The notes beneath the pieces were generated by a model. It worked only from the letters and a program-made list of their open reading frames with translations. It made no database searches and was not told where the DNA came from. Below are positions 1-7,069 of a stretch of DNA of 21,549 bases, piece by piece. The DNA lies in contig PAMN02000058.1 of assembly GCA_002707335.2 (NCBI GenBank), positions 16,710 to 38,258 of the forward strand, given 5' to 3'. Each line of letters opens with the position of its first letter. Position 1 is the stretch's first letter. The position numbers and the translations under genes were made by a program. Source of the DNA: Methanobacteriota archaeon (GTDB lineage Archaea; Thermoplasmatota; Poseidoniia; Poseidoniales; Poseidoniaceae).

Positions 1-57
1 GTGCCAAAGACAAACGAAGAATTGGTTGTTTGGTGGTCAGTTGAACCACCGAAATAA
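1..57 (+). CDS. 3' end of an unidentified gene (partial)
   Basis: An open frame enters from the left edge and ends at a TAA at 55-57, encoding 18 residues that end in VWWSVEPPK. The stop directly abuts the stop of the minus-strand gene that follows, the zero-gap convergent arrangement seen at several other junctions in this window. That fit is the main reason to think it is real. No family can be assigned from so short a piece. Confidence 0.35.
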   Translation: MPKTNEELVVWWSVEPPK

Positions 58-813
58 TTACTCTGATTCTTCTGCTACAAGTTGAAACTTCGTATTTGAA
101 GGTAGATTTACATTATTTGGAATATTACCAAAATAAATTGGTCTTGCTGCAAAAGAGGCTCCCAAGAATAAACCAATAAACATTCCAAATGGCAATCCAG
201 TGAGCAGTCTCATCAATGCGTTAGATTCGTAATCGGTGAATAGTTGGATGAAACCGTCAAAGCCCATTGGGGCGATTGTTAATACTGCTATGAGTAATAG
301 TAATTTCATTCTGTTATTCTTTTTGTACACGTTTTCCATGCGGTCATCAGGCAAAATCGACAGGAAACTATCTCTTATTGTCCAACGGTTTAGACCTTTT
401 CTAGAGAACAAAAATCCGCCTATTGCCAAGCCCGCAAATATTCCAACATCTCGAACACAAACAGGCATTTGGTTATCGTTTATGTGCCAGCTACGTTCTG
501 CTTTATTATGACAATTGAAATCTCCGAAAGCATAAATGAAAGCTGCATAGAAATCAAGTTCACTCCAAGCGAAAGAACCGTGTTCACTCTGGTTGTGACC
601 TAAGCCTGACTGGCTCTCTGTTTGCATATTTCCCCAAGAATCATCCGAATAATAGTCGATACTATTTGCTCTTCCGGAAAGTTCTGGAACCGTCCCTGAA
701 GGAAGATAGAAAGGAACTAAGAAAAATGAAATTAAAAAAAATGTTGAAACCCCTCCAATCCACAATCCTATTTTTCTTTCGCGGCCGCGATTCTTTAGGC
801 CGTTCTTCTCCAT
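58..813 (-). CDS. DUF2085 family membrane protein
   Basis: A 251-residue predicted integral membrane protein of unknown function. It has an N-terminal membrane segment (about 16-38), a hydrophilic loop outside or in the cytoplasm (about 40-100), and three more membrane segments (about 123-137, 169-187, 201-224). The stretch CHNKAERSWHINDNQMPVC at about 101-119, followed by VRDVGIFAG, matches the DUF2085 signature of a Cys-His pair, ERS, and a second Cys just before a membrane helix. The later FDGFIQLF and MRLLTGLPFG segments also fit that family. Many bacterial members have CARC where this one has CVRD, so one Cys is missing. The ATG at 813 is preceded at about 29 nt by a TATA-like element shared with the divergent gene. 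I am fairly sure of the family; no biochemical role is known to me. Confidence 0.75.
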   Translation of the reverse strand: MEKNGLKNRGRERKIGLWIGGVSTFFLISFFLVPFYLPSGTVPELSGRANSIDYYSDDSWGNMQTESQSGLGHNQSEHGSFAWSELDFYAAFIYAFGDFNCHNKAERSWHINDNQMPVCVRDVGIFAGLAIGGFLFSRKGLNRWTIRDSFLSILPDDRMENVYKKNNRMKLLLLIAVLTIAPMGFDGFIQLFTDYESNALMRLLTGLPFGMFIGLFLGASFAARPIYFGNIPNNVNLPSNTKFQLVAEESE

Positions 814-837
814 GGTTTGACCAATAGAAATTGACGG

Positions 838-846
838 ATATATTTT
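838..846. promoter_or_regulatory. Shared TATA-like element of a divergent promoter
   Basis: An ATATATTTT element lies midway between the ATG at 813 (minus) and the ATG at 871 (plus), with its centre about 29 nt from each. That is where an archaeal TATA box sits for a leaderless transcript. No other AT-rich box occupies the 57-bp gap, so both genes probably use this one in opposite orientations. Confidence 0.5.
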
Positions 847-870
847 GTGATATTAGTTAGTGGGACATTC

Positions 871-1560
871 ATGGAAGAAAAGGTAGGTTGGAGGCGAGCC
901 TTTTCTGCCGCAATAGTTCTAGGGTTATACTCGGGTTTCATGATAACAATAGGAATTCTTTCCAGTATAGGAACTGAATATTTCCTCGAAGCTTTCGTAA
1001 CCTGGGGCTCAGTAATCATATTATCAGCGATTATACTTACGCCAATATTAGCAAATGGCAGGAAAAGAGGAGTAGAAAGTTCTGTTGTATTTGTTGAAAG
1101 ATATCGTGAATTACTGTCGCAATATAATGAAGGCGTGGGAGGATGGAGGTCATTATCGCACGTTAGAGATAGTGGTAGTGGTGTGCTGATAACTTTGAGT
1201 GACTCATCTAACCCTCTTTTGATAATAGGGAAAATTGCAAGTTCGGAAATTGATTGCAAAATTATATTCAGATTTTCAAAACGTGAGCCTGAATTTAGAG
1301 ATAGAGTGTTAGGAATATTGGAAGAAAAATTCGTCGACAACAGAGTTCAGAAAAAAGCAAAATCGATTCACATCAATCCTAAACAGGAAATTGACAGGAA
1401 TTCATTGATCACAAAATTTGTTATGATATGCCCCCCATTGATACTGCTTGCTTCAATAGGATTTAACGAAATGACATCTAATCTTCCAATCTCAACACTA
1501 TTGGGATTCATAGTTGGCGGATTCCTAGGTGGACTAATTGCAACCAATCGAACTCATTGA
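871..1560 (+). CDS. Hypothetical four-helix membrane protein
   Basis: I do not recognise a family. From the ATG at 871 the protein has 229 residues, with two N-terminal membrane segments (about 9-28 and 35-56), a soluble middle part (about 60-175), and two C-terminal membrane segments (about 179-197 and 205-225, the last rich in Gly). The middle part has alternating beta-like stretches (GVLITLSDSSNP, CKIIFRFSKREP) and could be a small alpha/beta domain facing the cytoplasm. A GTG at 847 would add eight residues, but the ATG at 871 fits the TATA element at 838-846. The gene is divergent from the DUF2085 gene and ends 59 bp before the next operon. Pairing of two membrane proteins on one promoter suggests they may be co-expressed; that is inference. 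Confidence 0.65.
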   Translation: MEEKVGWRRAFSAAIVLGLYSGFMITIGILSSIGTEYFLEAFVTWGSVIILSAIILTPILANGRKRGVESSVVFVERYRELLSQYNEGVGGWRSLSHVRDSGSGVLITLSDSSNPLLIIGKIASSEIDCKIIFRFSKREPEFRDRVLGILEEKFVDNRVQKKAKSIHINPKQEIDRNSLITKFVMICPPLILLASIGFNEMTSNLPISTLLGFIVGGFLGGLIATNRTH

Positions 1561-1607
1561 TTGGTAAAATGCAAATCGATATAGAGGCGGTTCTCTAGTC
1601 AGGAAAT

Positions 1608-1613
1608 AGGAGG
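1608..1613 (+). promoter_or_regulatory. Strong Shine-Dalgarno site for the PIMT-like gene
   Basis: AGGAGG lies six bases before the ATG at 1620. It is one of the clearest ribosome binding sites in the window and fixes the start of the first gene of the PIMT/HEAT/M61 operon. Confidence 0.7.
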
Positions 1614-1619
1614 CAAATT

Positions 1620-2585
1620 ATGGGAGACATTACCAGTCTAATTTCAGACCTGAAAAGAGCTGGATTCGCAATCTCTAAACCTCTGGAAAAGGCTATGCAA
1701 AAGGTTTCAATCAGTGATTTTTCTGATTATGATTGTACTGAATTCTATCATGATAGACCCGTATTATTCATTGAGACAAATCAGGGCGGAAGCAAAACAA
1801 TTTCAGCACCACATATGATTGTAACACTAATTGAAAATCTTGAGTTGACCTCTGGAGATAAAGTGTTGATTTTTGGCGGTAAAGGAGGATACATAGCGGC
1901 ATTGATTGCACACATTATAGGTGAAAAAGGAAAAGTAACCATGATAGATCCTAATCAAGAAATTGTCGATTATATCAAAATAAAATTAGCAATGTATCCC
2001 ACTGTAGACTGCTTTACAGTAGATGACTTTCAAGATATTGGTGATTCAGAAAGCGCAACTAGGGTATTAATCACAGGACAGATTGAGAACATACCAGATT
2101 GGCTAACTGCTAGAATAAATGTGGGTGGTTTTGTTATTGCCCCTATTGGAAACACCGTAAAACAAAATCTGTTGAAAATTGAAAACCAAGGCGATGAATT
2201 TTTTGAAACCGACCTTGGAAGCGTAGTGTTTGGTCCACTCAACATAGAAGATAGTATAGTCCAAATTCCATCTCCTGAGGAACTTGCATCAATGATTGAG
2301 AATATGGTTGAAACCTTATTCGATATTGGAATAATATTGGATAAAGAGCGTAATCAAATGTACGATCTTGTTGCTGAATTACGTCAATTACCTGACGACT
2401 TAACCCCTCCAAATGAATTAGAAGACCCTATGGAAAGCCCAATGGTCAAGTTATTAATGGAGACAAGTGAAATTTACGAGCGTATTTGGCCTTTCATTTT
2501 TGCTTCGCTGCAAGATGAAATTGCTTCCTATTCAGGAGATAATGATTATTCTTCGTCTACTCCACATAGAGATTTTACTCCTTAG
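1620..2585 (+). CDS. Protein-L-isoaspartate O-methyltransferase-like protein with C-terminal extension
   Basis: PIMT enzymes use S-adenosylmethionine to methylate damaged L-isoaspartyl residues so that they can be repaired. The N-terminal 200 residues follow that fold: a helical lead-in, then SAPHM at about 62-66, then a Rossmann-like SAM site near 81-112 (VLIFGGKGGYIAAL ... GKVTMID). The SAPHM segment is typical of PIMT. Motif I, however, reads FGGKGGY where family members usually have an acidic-start E-x-G-x-G-x-G loop, so SAM binding may be altered. About 100 residues after the methyltransferase core (about 220-321) are acidic and helical with no family I know. The ATG is fixed by an AGGAGG site. 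The gene is first in an operon with a HEAT-like protein and an M61 peptidase. It may be a PIMT paralogue rather than the repair enzyme itself. Confidence 0.72.
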   Translation: MGDITSLISDLKRAGFAISKPLEKAMQKVSISDFSDYDCTEFYHDRPVLFIETNQGGSKTISAPHMIVTLIENLELTSGDKVLIFGGKGGYIAALIAHIIGEKGKVTMIDPNQEIVDYIKIKLAMYPTVDCFTVDDFQDIGDSESATRVLITGQIENIPDWLTARINVGGFVIAPIGNTVKQNLLKIENQGDEFFETDLGSVVFGPLNIEDSIVQIPSPEELASMIENMVETLFDIGIILDKERNQMYDLVAELRQLPDDLTPPNELEDPMESPMVKLLMETSEIYERIWPFIFASLQDEIASYSGDNDYSSSTPHRDFTP

Positions 2586-2593
2586 GTGATATA

Positions 2594-3553
2594 ATGGCTA
2601 CAGTAGATGGTGAAATTTCAAGATTGAAGCATAAGGACCAATCTGTAAGAAGAAAAGCAGTCCGAAATCTGTTTGATTTTGATAATCCTAGAGCATTAAC
2701 AGGTTTTGTTGATTTATTGAATGACAAAGACCAATGGTTCAGGAGTAAAGCGATTGAGGCACACCGTAAATGGGCATCGAAAGGAGAACATTTAGTCCCA
2801 TTATTGAAAACTGAAAAAAGAATAGCTGCTGAAATTTTGCAAACTGTCAAAGACCTAGAAATAGCAAAATTATTGATTGAAGAGGAAGACCATATTGTGC
2901 GTTCTTTTGCATCTAAAATTTTGATCAGTGACGAATCTTATCATGAAGATATGGCGTTAGATGAACATCACTCGGTCAGATGCATTGTTGCAGAAAATAC
3001 TGATGAAATTAATCTAATAAAGACCTTGATCAATGACGTACACCCCATTGTTGCTACAAAAGCCTTGGATAATGCGTTCAAGAAAGATATTCAATTGGAT
3101 GATGAATTAATAGGAAAATTACTCAGATCAAATGATCAAATACTAAGAAGTTCAACTGCTCGACACGCTATCTATAACGGTGGAGATAATATGATACTAG
3201 CAATCAAAGATACTAGTTCTAAAGTAAGAAAAAGTGTTTCGAAAAGCATCAAGGAACTGATTCCAGAAGTAGATGACAGAATAACGCTCATCGTCAAACA
3301 TAATCCAGAAACTGCAACAATGTGGCTAAGAGGAAAATATGATGAAAAATCAAGTGAATTAAGGTGGAAGATGATAGAAAATAATCAGATTAGTTCTATG
3401 GTTAGGAGTAAACTTATACGACAACTCGAAGGAAAAACGGATATTGACATTAACAGAGTCATTAAATTAGAAGAAAATGAGGATGAACTAATCAAGTTAT
3501 CTGCCATTAACTTATCAGCCTCCTATTATGAACTTACAGGTGGGGAGAGATGA
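2594..3553 (+). CDS. HEAT-like repeat protein
   Basis: A 319-residue, wholly helical and highly charged protein with no membrane segment or signal peptide. Repeating units of about 30 residues are visible, for example ISRLKHKDQSVRRKAVRNLF, then FVDLLNDKDQWFRSKAIEAH, and further on KLLRSNDQILRSSTARHAI and AIKDTSSKVRKSVSKSIKEL. The pattern D-x-x-V/W-R-x-x-A near the turn of each unit is that of HEAT/PBS-lyase-type repeats, which serve as protein-binding scaffolds. No catalytic motif is visible. An AGGTGAT site overlaps the stop of the PIMT-like gene and lies three bases before the ATG. The 3' end overlaps the M61 gene by four bases (ATGA), so translation of the two is probably coupled. It likely works as an adaptor for one of its operon partners; that is inference. 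Confidence 0.75.
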   Translation: MATVDGEISRLKHKDQSVRRKAVRNLFDFDNPRALTGFVDLLNDKDQWFRSKAIEAHRKWASKGEHLVPLLKTEKRIAAEILQTVKDLEIAKLLIEEEDHIVRSFASKILISDESYHEDMALDEHHSVRCIVAENTDEINLIKTLINDVHPIVATKALDNAFKKDIQLDDELIGKLLRSNDQILRSSTARHAIYNGGDNMILAIKDTSSKVRKSVSKSIKELIPEVDDRITLIVKHNPETATMWLRGKYDEKSSELRWKMIENNQISSMVRSKLIRQLEGKTDIDINRVIKLEENEDELIKLSAINLSASYYELTGGER

Positions 3554-5298
3554 ATTCAGGGTTGCATTTTCACATCGATGCGAACGATGGGGCAAGCAGG
3601 AGATTTACAGTTACAATTACTGTAAATGGTCCGTTTTCTGGAAATATTCTTGAATTCAGATTTCCCAGATGGGTGCCTGGTTCTTACTTCATCCGAGAAC
3701 CGATTCAACACCTAACAGACCTATCAGCAACTATTGATGGCAAAAGTGCAACAGCCAAGAGAATTGATGTTGATGGAGTAAGAATTCAAGGAGTCTCTTC
3801 GGCGAAAAGTGTGACTATTTCTTACAGATTATTAGCCATTGAAATGACATGCAGAGCCAATCATATCGACGAAACTCATCTTCACATGATGCCACCGTAT
3901 ACTTGGATGATACCTTCTAGAGGTATTGAAAAGAATAGACTTGATCAAAGACATAAAGTAACTCTAGACAAACCCAAAAAGTGGCACACAGCAACACAAT
4001 TGCCCGGAAAGGAAGGAGAATGGTATGCTGAAGGTCGTGATGAATTACTAGATGGAATAATGGAATCAAATGCAAATGAAATGCACTCTTTTGAGGTGGA
4101 CGGTTGCATACAATATCTGAAAATATGGGACTCTGGTGGTTTTGAAAGTTCTTTGGATAGAACAAAAGAATTCGTTTCGGCAATGGAAAAAATTGTAAGA
4201 GAACACTATGCATTGTTTGGAACTCCAGACTGGAAAGAATATTTCACAATTTTACACCTGACTGAGGCAGGCAGAGGCGGACTTGAACATCTCAGAAGCC
4301 AAACCTCAATGATGCCAAGAAGAGCACTACAAGATGGCAATGAGGACGATTGGAGAGACTTAATTTCACTATTCAGTCACGAGTTTTTACACCAATGGAA
4401 TGTCAAAAGACTTAGACCAAAGAATTTCCTTGATTACGAATTACAAAAAGAAGTTCATTCAGATTTATTATGGTGGTTTGAAGGTTTAACTTCATGGCTT
4501 GGCGATGTAATATGCTTGAGAAGTGGAGCTTGGTCTGAAGAAGATTATCGTAAAGACTGGACTAGGAAAATGAAAAGGCATCTTCAAAGAAATGGAATGG
4601 AACATGAATCGTTACAGGAAAGCAGCCATGATGCATGGATTCACTTATACTGTCCTAATAGTTACAGTAGAGAGGTTCACATCTCATATTACTTAGAGGG
4701 GGAATTAGCGGTATTTTGTCTCGATGTTGAAATTAGGAAGAGGTCTAAAGGAGAATTTGGACTAGATGACGTTCTCGTTAGACTTTACAATAAACATCAC
4801 ATAGATGCTGAAGACCCGGGAATTAACCATGCAGATATCAAAAGGGAACTAGTAAATATTCCTGGAGCAAGAAGACTAGGTTCATTCTTGGATGAATTAG
4901 TTAGCGGAAGAAAATCACCATTGGTTGAAGATGCAATAAAAAAATTAGGCATGACTATGGTGCCCGAGAAAGAAGAAAAAGGCGCATGGCTCGGTCTTAA
5001 TTTGTCAGTGAATAGTGGCGCAGTAAAGGTAACCTCTCATCATTCTAATTCTCCATGTAGGGATTTTATTCACACTGGGGATGAAATTATAGCTGTAAAC
5101 AACCTAAGAATTAGGAACGTAAAAGAATTAAATGCAGCGATATTTGATAAAATTGATAATGAAATAGAAATTACAATCTGTAGACAAGCAGTGTTACAAA
5201 GAGTTGCTGTAAAACCAATTAGCAATCCAAATTACAAAGTAAAATTGGATGGGAAAGGCAATAAAATTTGGCGATCCATTGCTGATACTAAACAATAA
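3550..5298 (+). CDS. M61 family metallopeptidase with C-terminal PDZ domain
   Basis: A zinc peptidase of the M61 (glycyl aminopeptidase-like) family, 582 residues. The N-terminal beta domain (about 1-165) carries the family-typical FRFPRWVPGSYFIRE segment. The catalytic region contains HEFLH at 277-281 within SHEFLHQWNVKRLRP: H277 and H281 bind zinc and E278 is the general base. E311 in WWFEGLTSW is the probable third ligand. GRGGLEHLRS near 240-249 is also a family feature. A PDZ-like domain runs from about 478 to 560 (GAWLGL ... GDEIIAVNNLRI). No signal peptide is visible, so the enzyme is probably cytoplasmic. Known members release N-terminal Gly or Ala from peptides. The start overlaps the HEAT-like gene stop by four bases and has an AGGTGGGGAG site upstream. 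Family assignment is firm; the natural substrate is unknown. Confidence 0.92.
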   Translation: MNSGLHFHIDANDGASRRFTVTITVNGPFSGNILEFRFPRWVPGSYFIREPIQHLTDLSATIDGKSATAKRIDVDGVRIQGVSSAKSVTISYRLLAIEMTCRANHIDETHLHMMPPYTWMIPSRGIEKNRLDQRHKVTLDKPKKWHTATQLPGKEGEWYAEGRDELLDGIMESNANEMHSFEVDGCIQYLKIWDSGGFESSLDRTKEFVSAMEKIVREHYALFGTPDWKEYFTILHLTEAGRGGLEHLRSQTSMMPRRALQDGNEDDWRDLISLFSHEFLHQWNVKRLRPKNFLDYELQKEVHSDLLWWFEGLTSWLGDVICLRSGAWSEEDYRKDWTRKMKRHLQRNGMEHESLQESSHDAWIHLYCPNSYSREVHISYYLEGELAVFCLDVEIRKRSKGEFGLDDVLVRLYNKHHIDAEDPGINHADIKRELVNIPGARRLGSFLDELVSGRKSPLVEDAIKKLGMTMVPEKEEKGAWLGLNLSVNSGAVKVTSHHSNSPCRDFIHTGDEIIAVNNLRIRNVKELNAAIFDKIDNEIEITICRQAVLQRVAVKPISNPNYKVKLDGKGNKIWRSIADTKQ

Positions 5299-5718
5299 TT
5301 ATTCTTCTTTCTTTAGTATATCAAGAGTCACGTGAATTGGTGGCAAATCATTCTGAATTGTATGTTTACTTGTTTTTGGAGAGTACAAATCTGAACTCAA
5401 GCTCATGTTGATGACGTCTTGCTTTGTGATTGTTTCAAGTCCGCTATTTGGCCACACATCAACCGTTATTGACTCATCTTCTAAATAATCCACAACGATA
5501 GCAGGAACTCTTTTCAAACCCAAACAAACAGCCACTGAATGCCTATGATGGCCGTCCAGAATCGCTCCAGAAACTGAATCTACAATGATAGGTTTGGTGA
5601 ACCCTCCCCATCTTTTTGTCATTTCGAGTAACTTATCTCTATTTTTGACTTTAATCTCTTCGTGGGGCTTAAGCCAAGCAAGCGACACTAACGAAACATC
5701 TTCATTATCCCACGGCAT
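5299..5718 (-). CDS. ParB/sulfiredoxin-fold protein resembling SerK/SbnI free-serine kinases
   Basis: A 139-residue single-domain protein. The motif KPHEE (17-21), the PIIVD strand (43-47) and ILDGHHRHSVAVCLGLKRVP (53-72) give the ParB N-domain layout. The DGHHR form at 55-59, with a Glu in the upstream PHE segment, is that of the SerK/SbnI group. These phosphorylate free L-serine, ADP-dependent in Thermococcus, to feed cysteine or siderophore-precursor synthesis. The protein is shorter than characterised SerK, so a role in serine phosphorylation is only a suggestion. Chromosome partitioning is unlikely, as there is no HTH or dimerisation domain. I chose the ATG at 5718 over a TTG at 5775, which would almost run into the divergent CCA gene. 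The stop abuts the M61 stop with no gap. Confidence 0.7.
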   Translation of the reverse strand: MPWDNEDVSLVSLAWLKPHEEIKVKNRDKLLEMTKRWGGFTKPIIVDSVSGAILDGHHRHSVAVCLGLKRVPAIVVDYLEDESITVDVWPNSGLETITKQDVINMSLSSDLYSPKTSKHTIQNDLPPIHVTLDILKKEE

Positions 5719-5743
5719 AGAGATTTCCAATCGTATGCTTGGG

Positions 5744-5749
5744 ATAATT
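5744..5749. promoter_or_regulatory. Putative shared AT-rich promoter element (SerK-like / cca)
   Basis: ATAATT lies in the 60-bp gap between the divergent start codons at 5718 and 5779, about 28 and 32 nt from them. It is the only AT-rich hexamer in the right position for either gene. The match to a TATA box is weak. Confidence 0.35.
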
Positions 5750-5778
5750 CTTTGCCAAGAATCATCCACGCCCAAAGT

Positions 5779-7032
5779 ATGAGAGACCAGGGATTGGCGG
5801 ATTTGGAGGGGGAACCCTATTCCGATTTGATTCCTGAGAATAAAGAACTTCTCGATACAATAAATCGGTTCACTGAAAACGGTTTTGGAGCATGGGTCGT
5901 AGGTGGAGCGGTAAGAGATTGTGTATTGGGAAAAACACCTTCTGAATTTGATTTATGCACAACCGCCACACCAAATGAAATGAAAATGATTTTTGAAGAT
6001 ATTATTCCAACAGGAGAAAAGTATGGAACTATAACCATTAGGAACGGCGAGCAAATGTTTGAAGCTACAACACTGCGAACTGAAATGGATTACGGCGACG
6101 GACGGAGACCAGAGATAGTAAATTGGGGAGCAAGTTTGTCTATTGACCTTTCAAGAAGAGATTTCACAATTAACTCGATGGCTTATGATATAGAAAGAGA
6201 GTTGCTTTTTGATCCATTTGATGGAATTTCTGACCTCAAAAATGGCGTCCTTAGAGCCGTAGGTGACGCACATGAGAGATTGGCTGATGATGGACTTCGA
6301 ATTATGAGAGCGTATCGCTTCATGGATCGTGGAGAAAATGGTGTTTGGAATCCTGATTATTCCCTATCTACTGCTCTAATAGATAACCGGTCAATGCTAA
6401 GCCTAGTCTCTGTAGAAAGAATCTGGTCGGAATTTTCTAGAATTATACTTGGATTACATTCACCTATTGTCGTAAAAAGAATGAATCAAGATGGTATCCT
6501 TTTTGCCATACTGCAAGAACCTATCGAAGATGAGATTATCGATAAATTATCGATGATTTCTGTAGATTTGGAAGCAAGAATTGCTCTCTTGTTATCTAAC
6601 TCAAAGTCAGAAAGAGTTGCAAATTTACTTTCAAGATTAAAGGTATCCAACCACACTCAAAAGAGATGTTTGTTACTACATTCACTGATTGATCTACATC
6701 CCAAATTAGAAGACATAAGAGTCTATAGAAAGGTCATCTCCAACGATGTGAAATCCCATTTAGAATTGAATAAGGCATTAGGTTATCAATTCGAGAATAT
6801 TGAAAGGTCTTTGCAATATCCTTACGATGTTTCACAAATAATTGATGGGAATTGGCTTATGCAGAGAACTGGATTACCTCCAGGAATTACGCTAGGTAAA
6901 CTGAAAGATTGGCTTTTCAGAATACAAATCGAAAGAGGTTACTCAAATGAGGATGATATGGAAACAGCTTTGTGTTCAATTCCATGGAATTTAGGTAACG
7001 AAAATGAGTGGCCAAGCGTAAATTGGCCTTAA
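5779..7032 (+). CDS. cca: CCA tRNA nucleotidyltransferase, class II (bacterial type)
   Basis: Adds or repairs the 3'-terminal CCA of tRNAs without a nucleic-acid template. From the ATG at 5779 the protein has 417 residues. The head domain shows the class II hallmarks in order: GGAVRD at about 43-48, then a P-x-E-F-D-L-x-T metal site (about 54-61), the strand FEATTLRTE with the third acidic residue, RRDFTINSMAYD, and DDGLRIMRAYRF (in place of the usual EDALRILRA). Helical neck, body and tail regions follow. The metal site reads ExD where class II enzymes usually have DxD. Archaea normally use the unrelated-in-sequence class I enzyme, so this is probably a gene of bacterial origin. A poly(A) polymerase-like activity cannot be ruled out from sequence alone. 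A TTG at 5752 is possible but would overlap any promoter. Confidence 0.88.
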   Translation: MRDQGLADLEGEPYSDLIPENKELLDTINRFTENGFGAWVVGGAVRDCVLGKTPSEFDLCTTATPNEMKMIFEDIIPTGEKYGTITIRNGEQMFEATTLRTEMDYGDGRRPEIVNWGASLSIDLSRRDFTINSMAYDIERELLFDPFDGISDLKNGVLRAVGDAHERLADDGLRIMRAYRFMDRGENGVWNPDYSLSTALIDNRSMLSLVSVERIWSEFSRIILGLHSPIVVKRMNQDGILFAILQEPIEDEIIDKLSMISVDLEARIALLLSNSKSERVANLLSRLKVSNHTQKRCLLLHSLIDLHPKLEDIRVYRKVISNDVKSHLELNKALGYQFENIERSLQYPYDVSQIIDGNWLMQRTGLPPGITLGKLKDWLFRIQIERGYSNEDDMETALCSIPWNLGNENEWPSVNWP

Positions 7033-7036
7033 TCAG

Positions 7037-7044
7037 ATATTTTA
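7037..7044 (+). promoter_or_regulatory. TATA-like box of the EF-hand membrane protein gene
   Basis: ATATTTTA centred about 29 nt before the ATG at 7070, just after the cca stop. No Shine-Dalgarno site lies before the ATG, so a leaderless transcript is likely. Confidence 0.5.
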
Positions 7045-7069
7045 TTGCCAACCATGTACTGGAACACCC

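Noticed and set aside
795..1340. Long antisense frame over the hypothetical membrane protein gene (181 codons)
   Set aside because: It runs opposite to a frame with clear membrane segments and a promoter, shows no family pattern and overlaps the start of the DUF2085 gene.
5299..5718. Chromosome partition ParB
   Set aside because: Only the N-terminal fold is present; there is no HTH or C-terminal domain and no ParA gene beside it.
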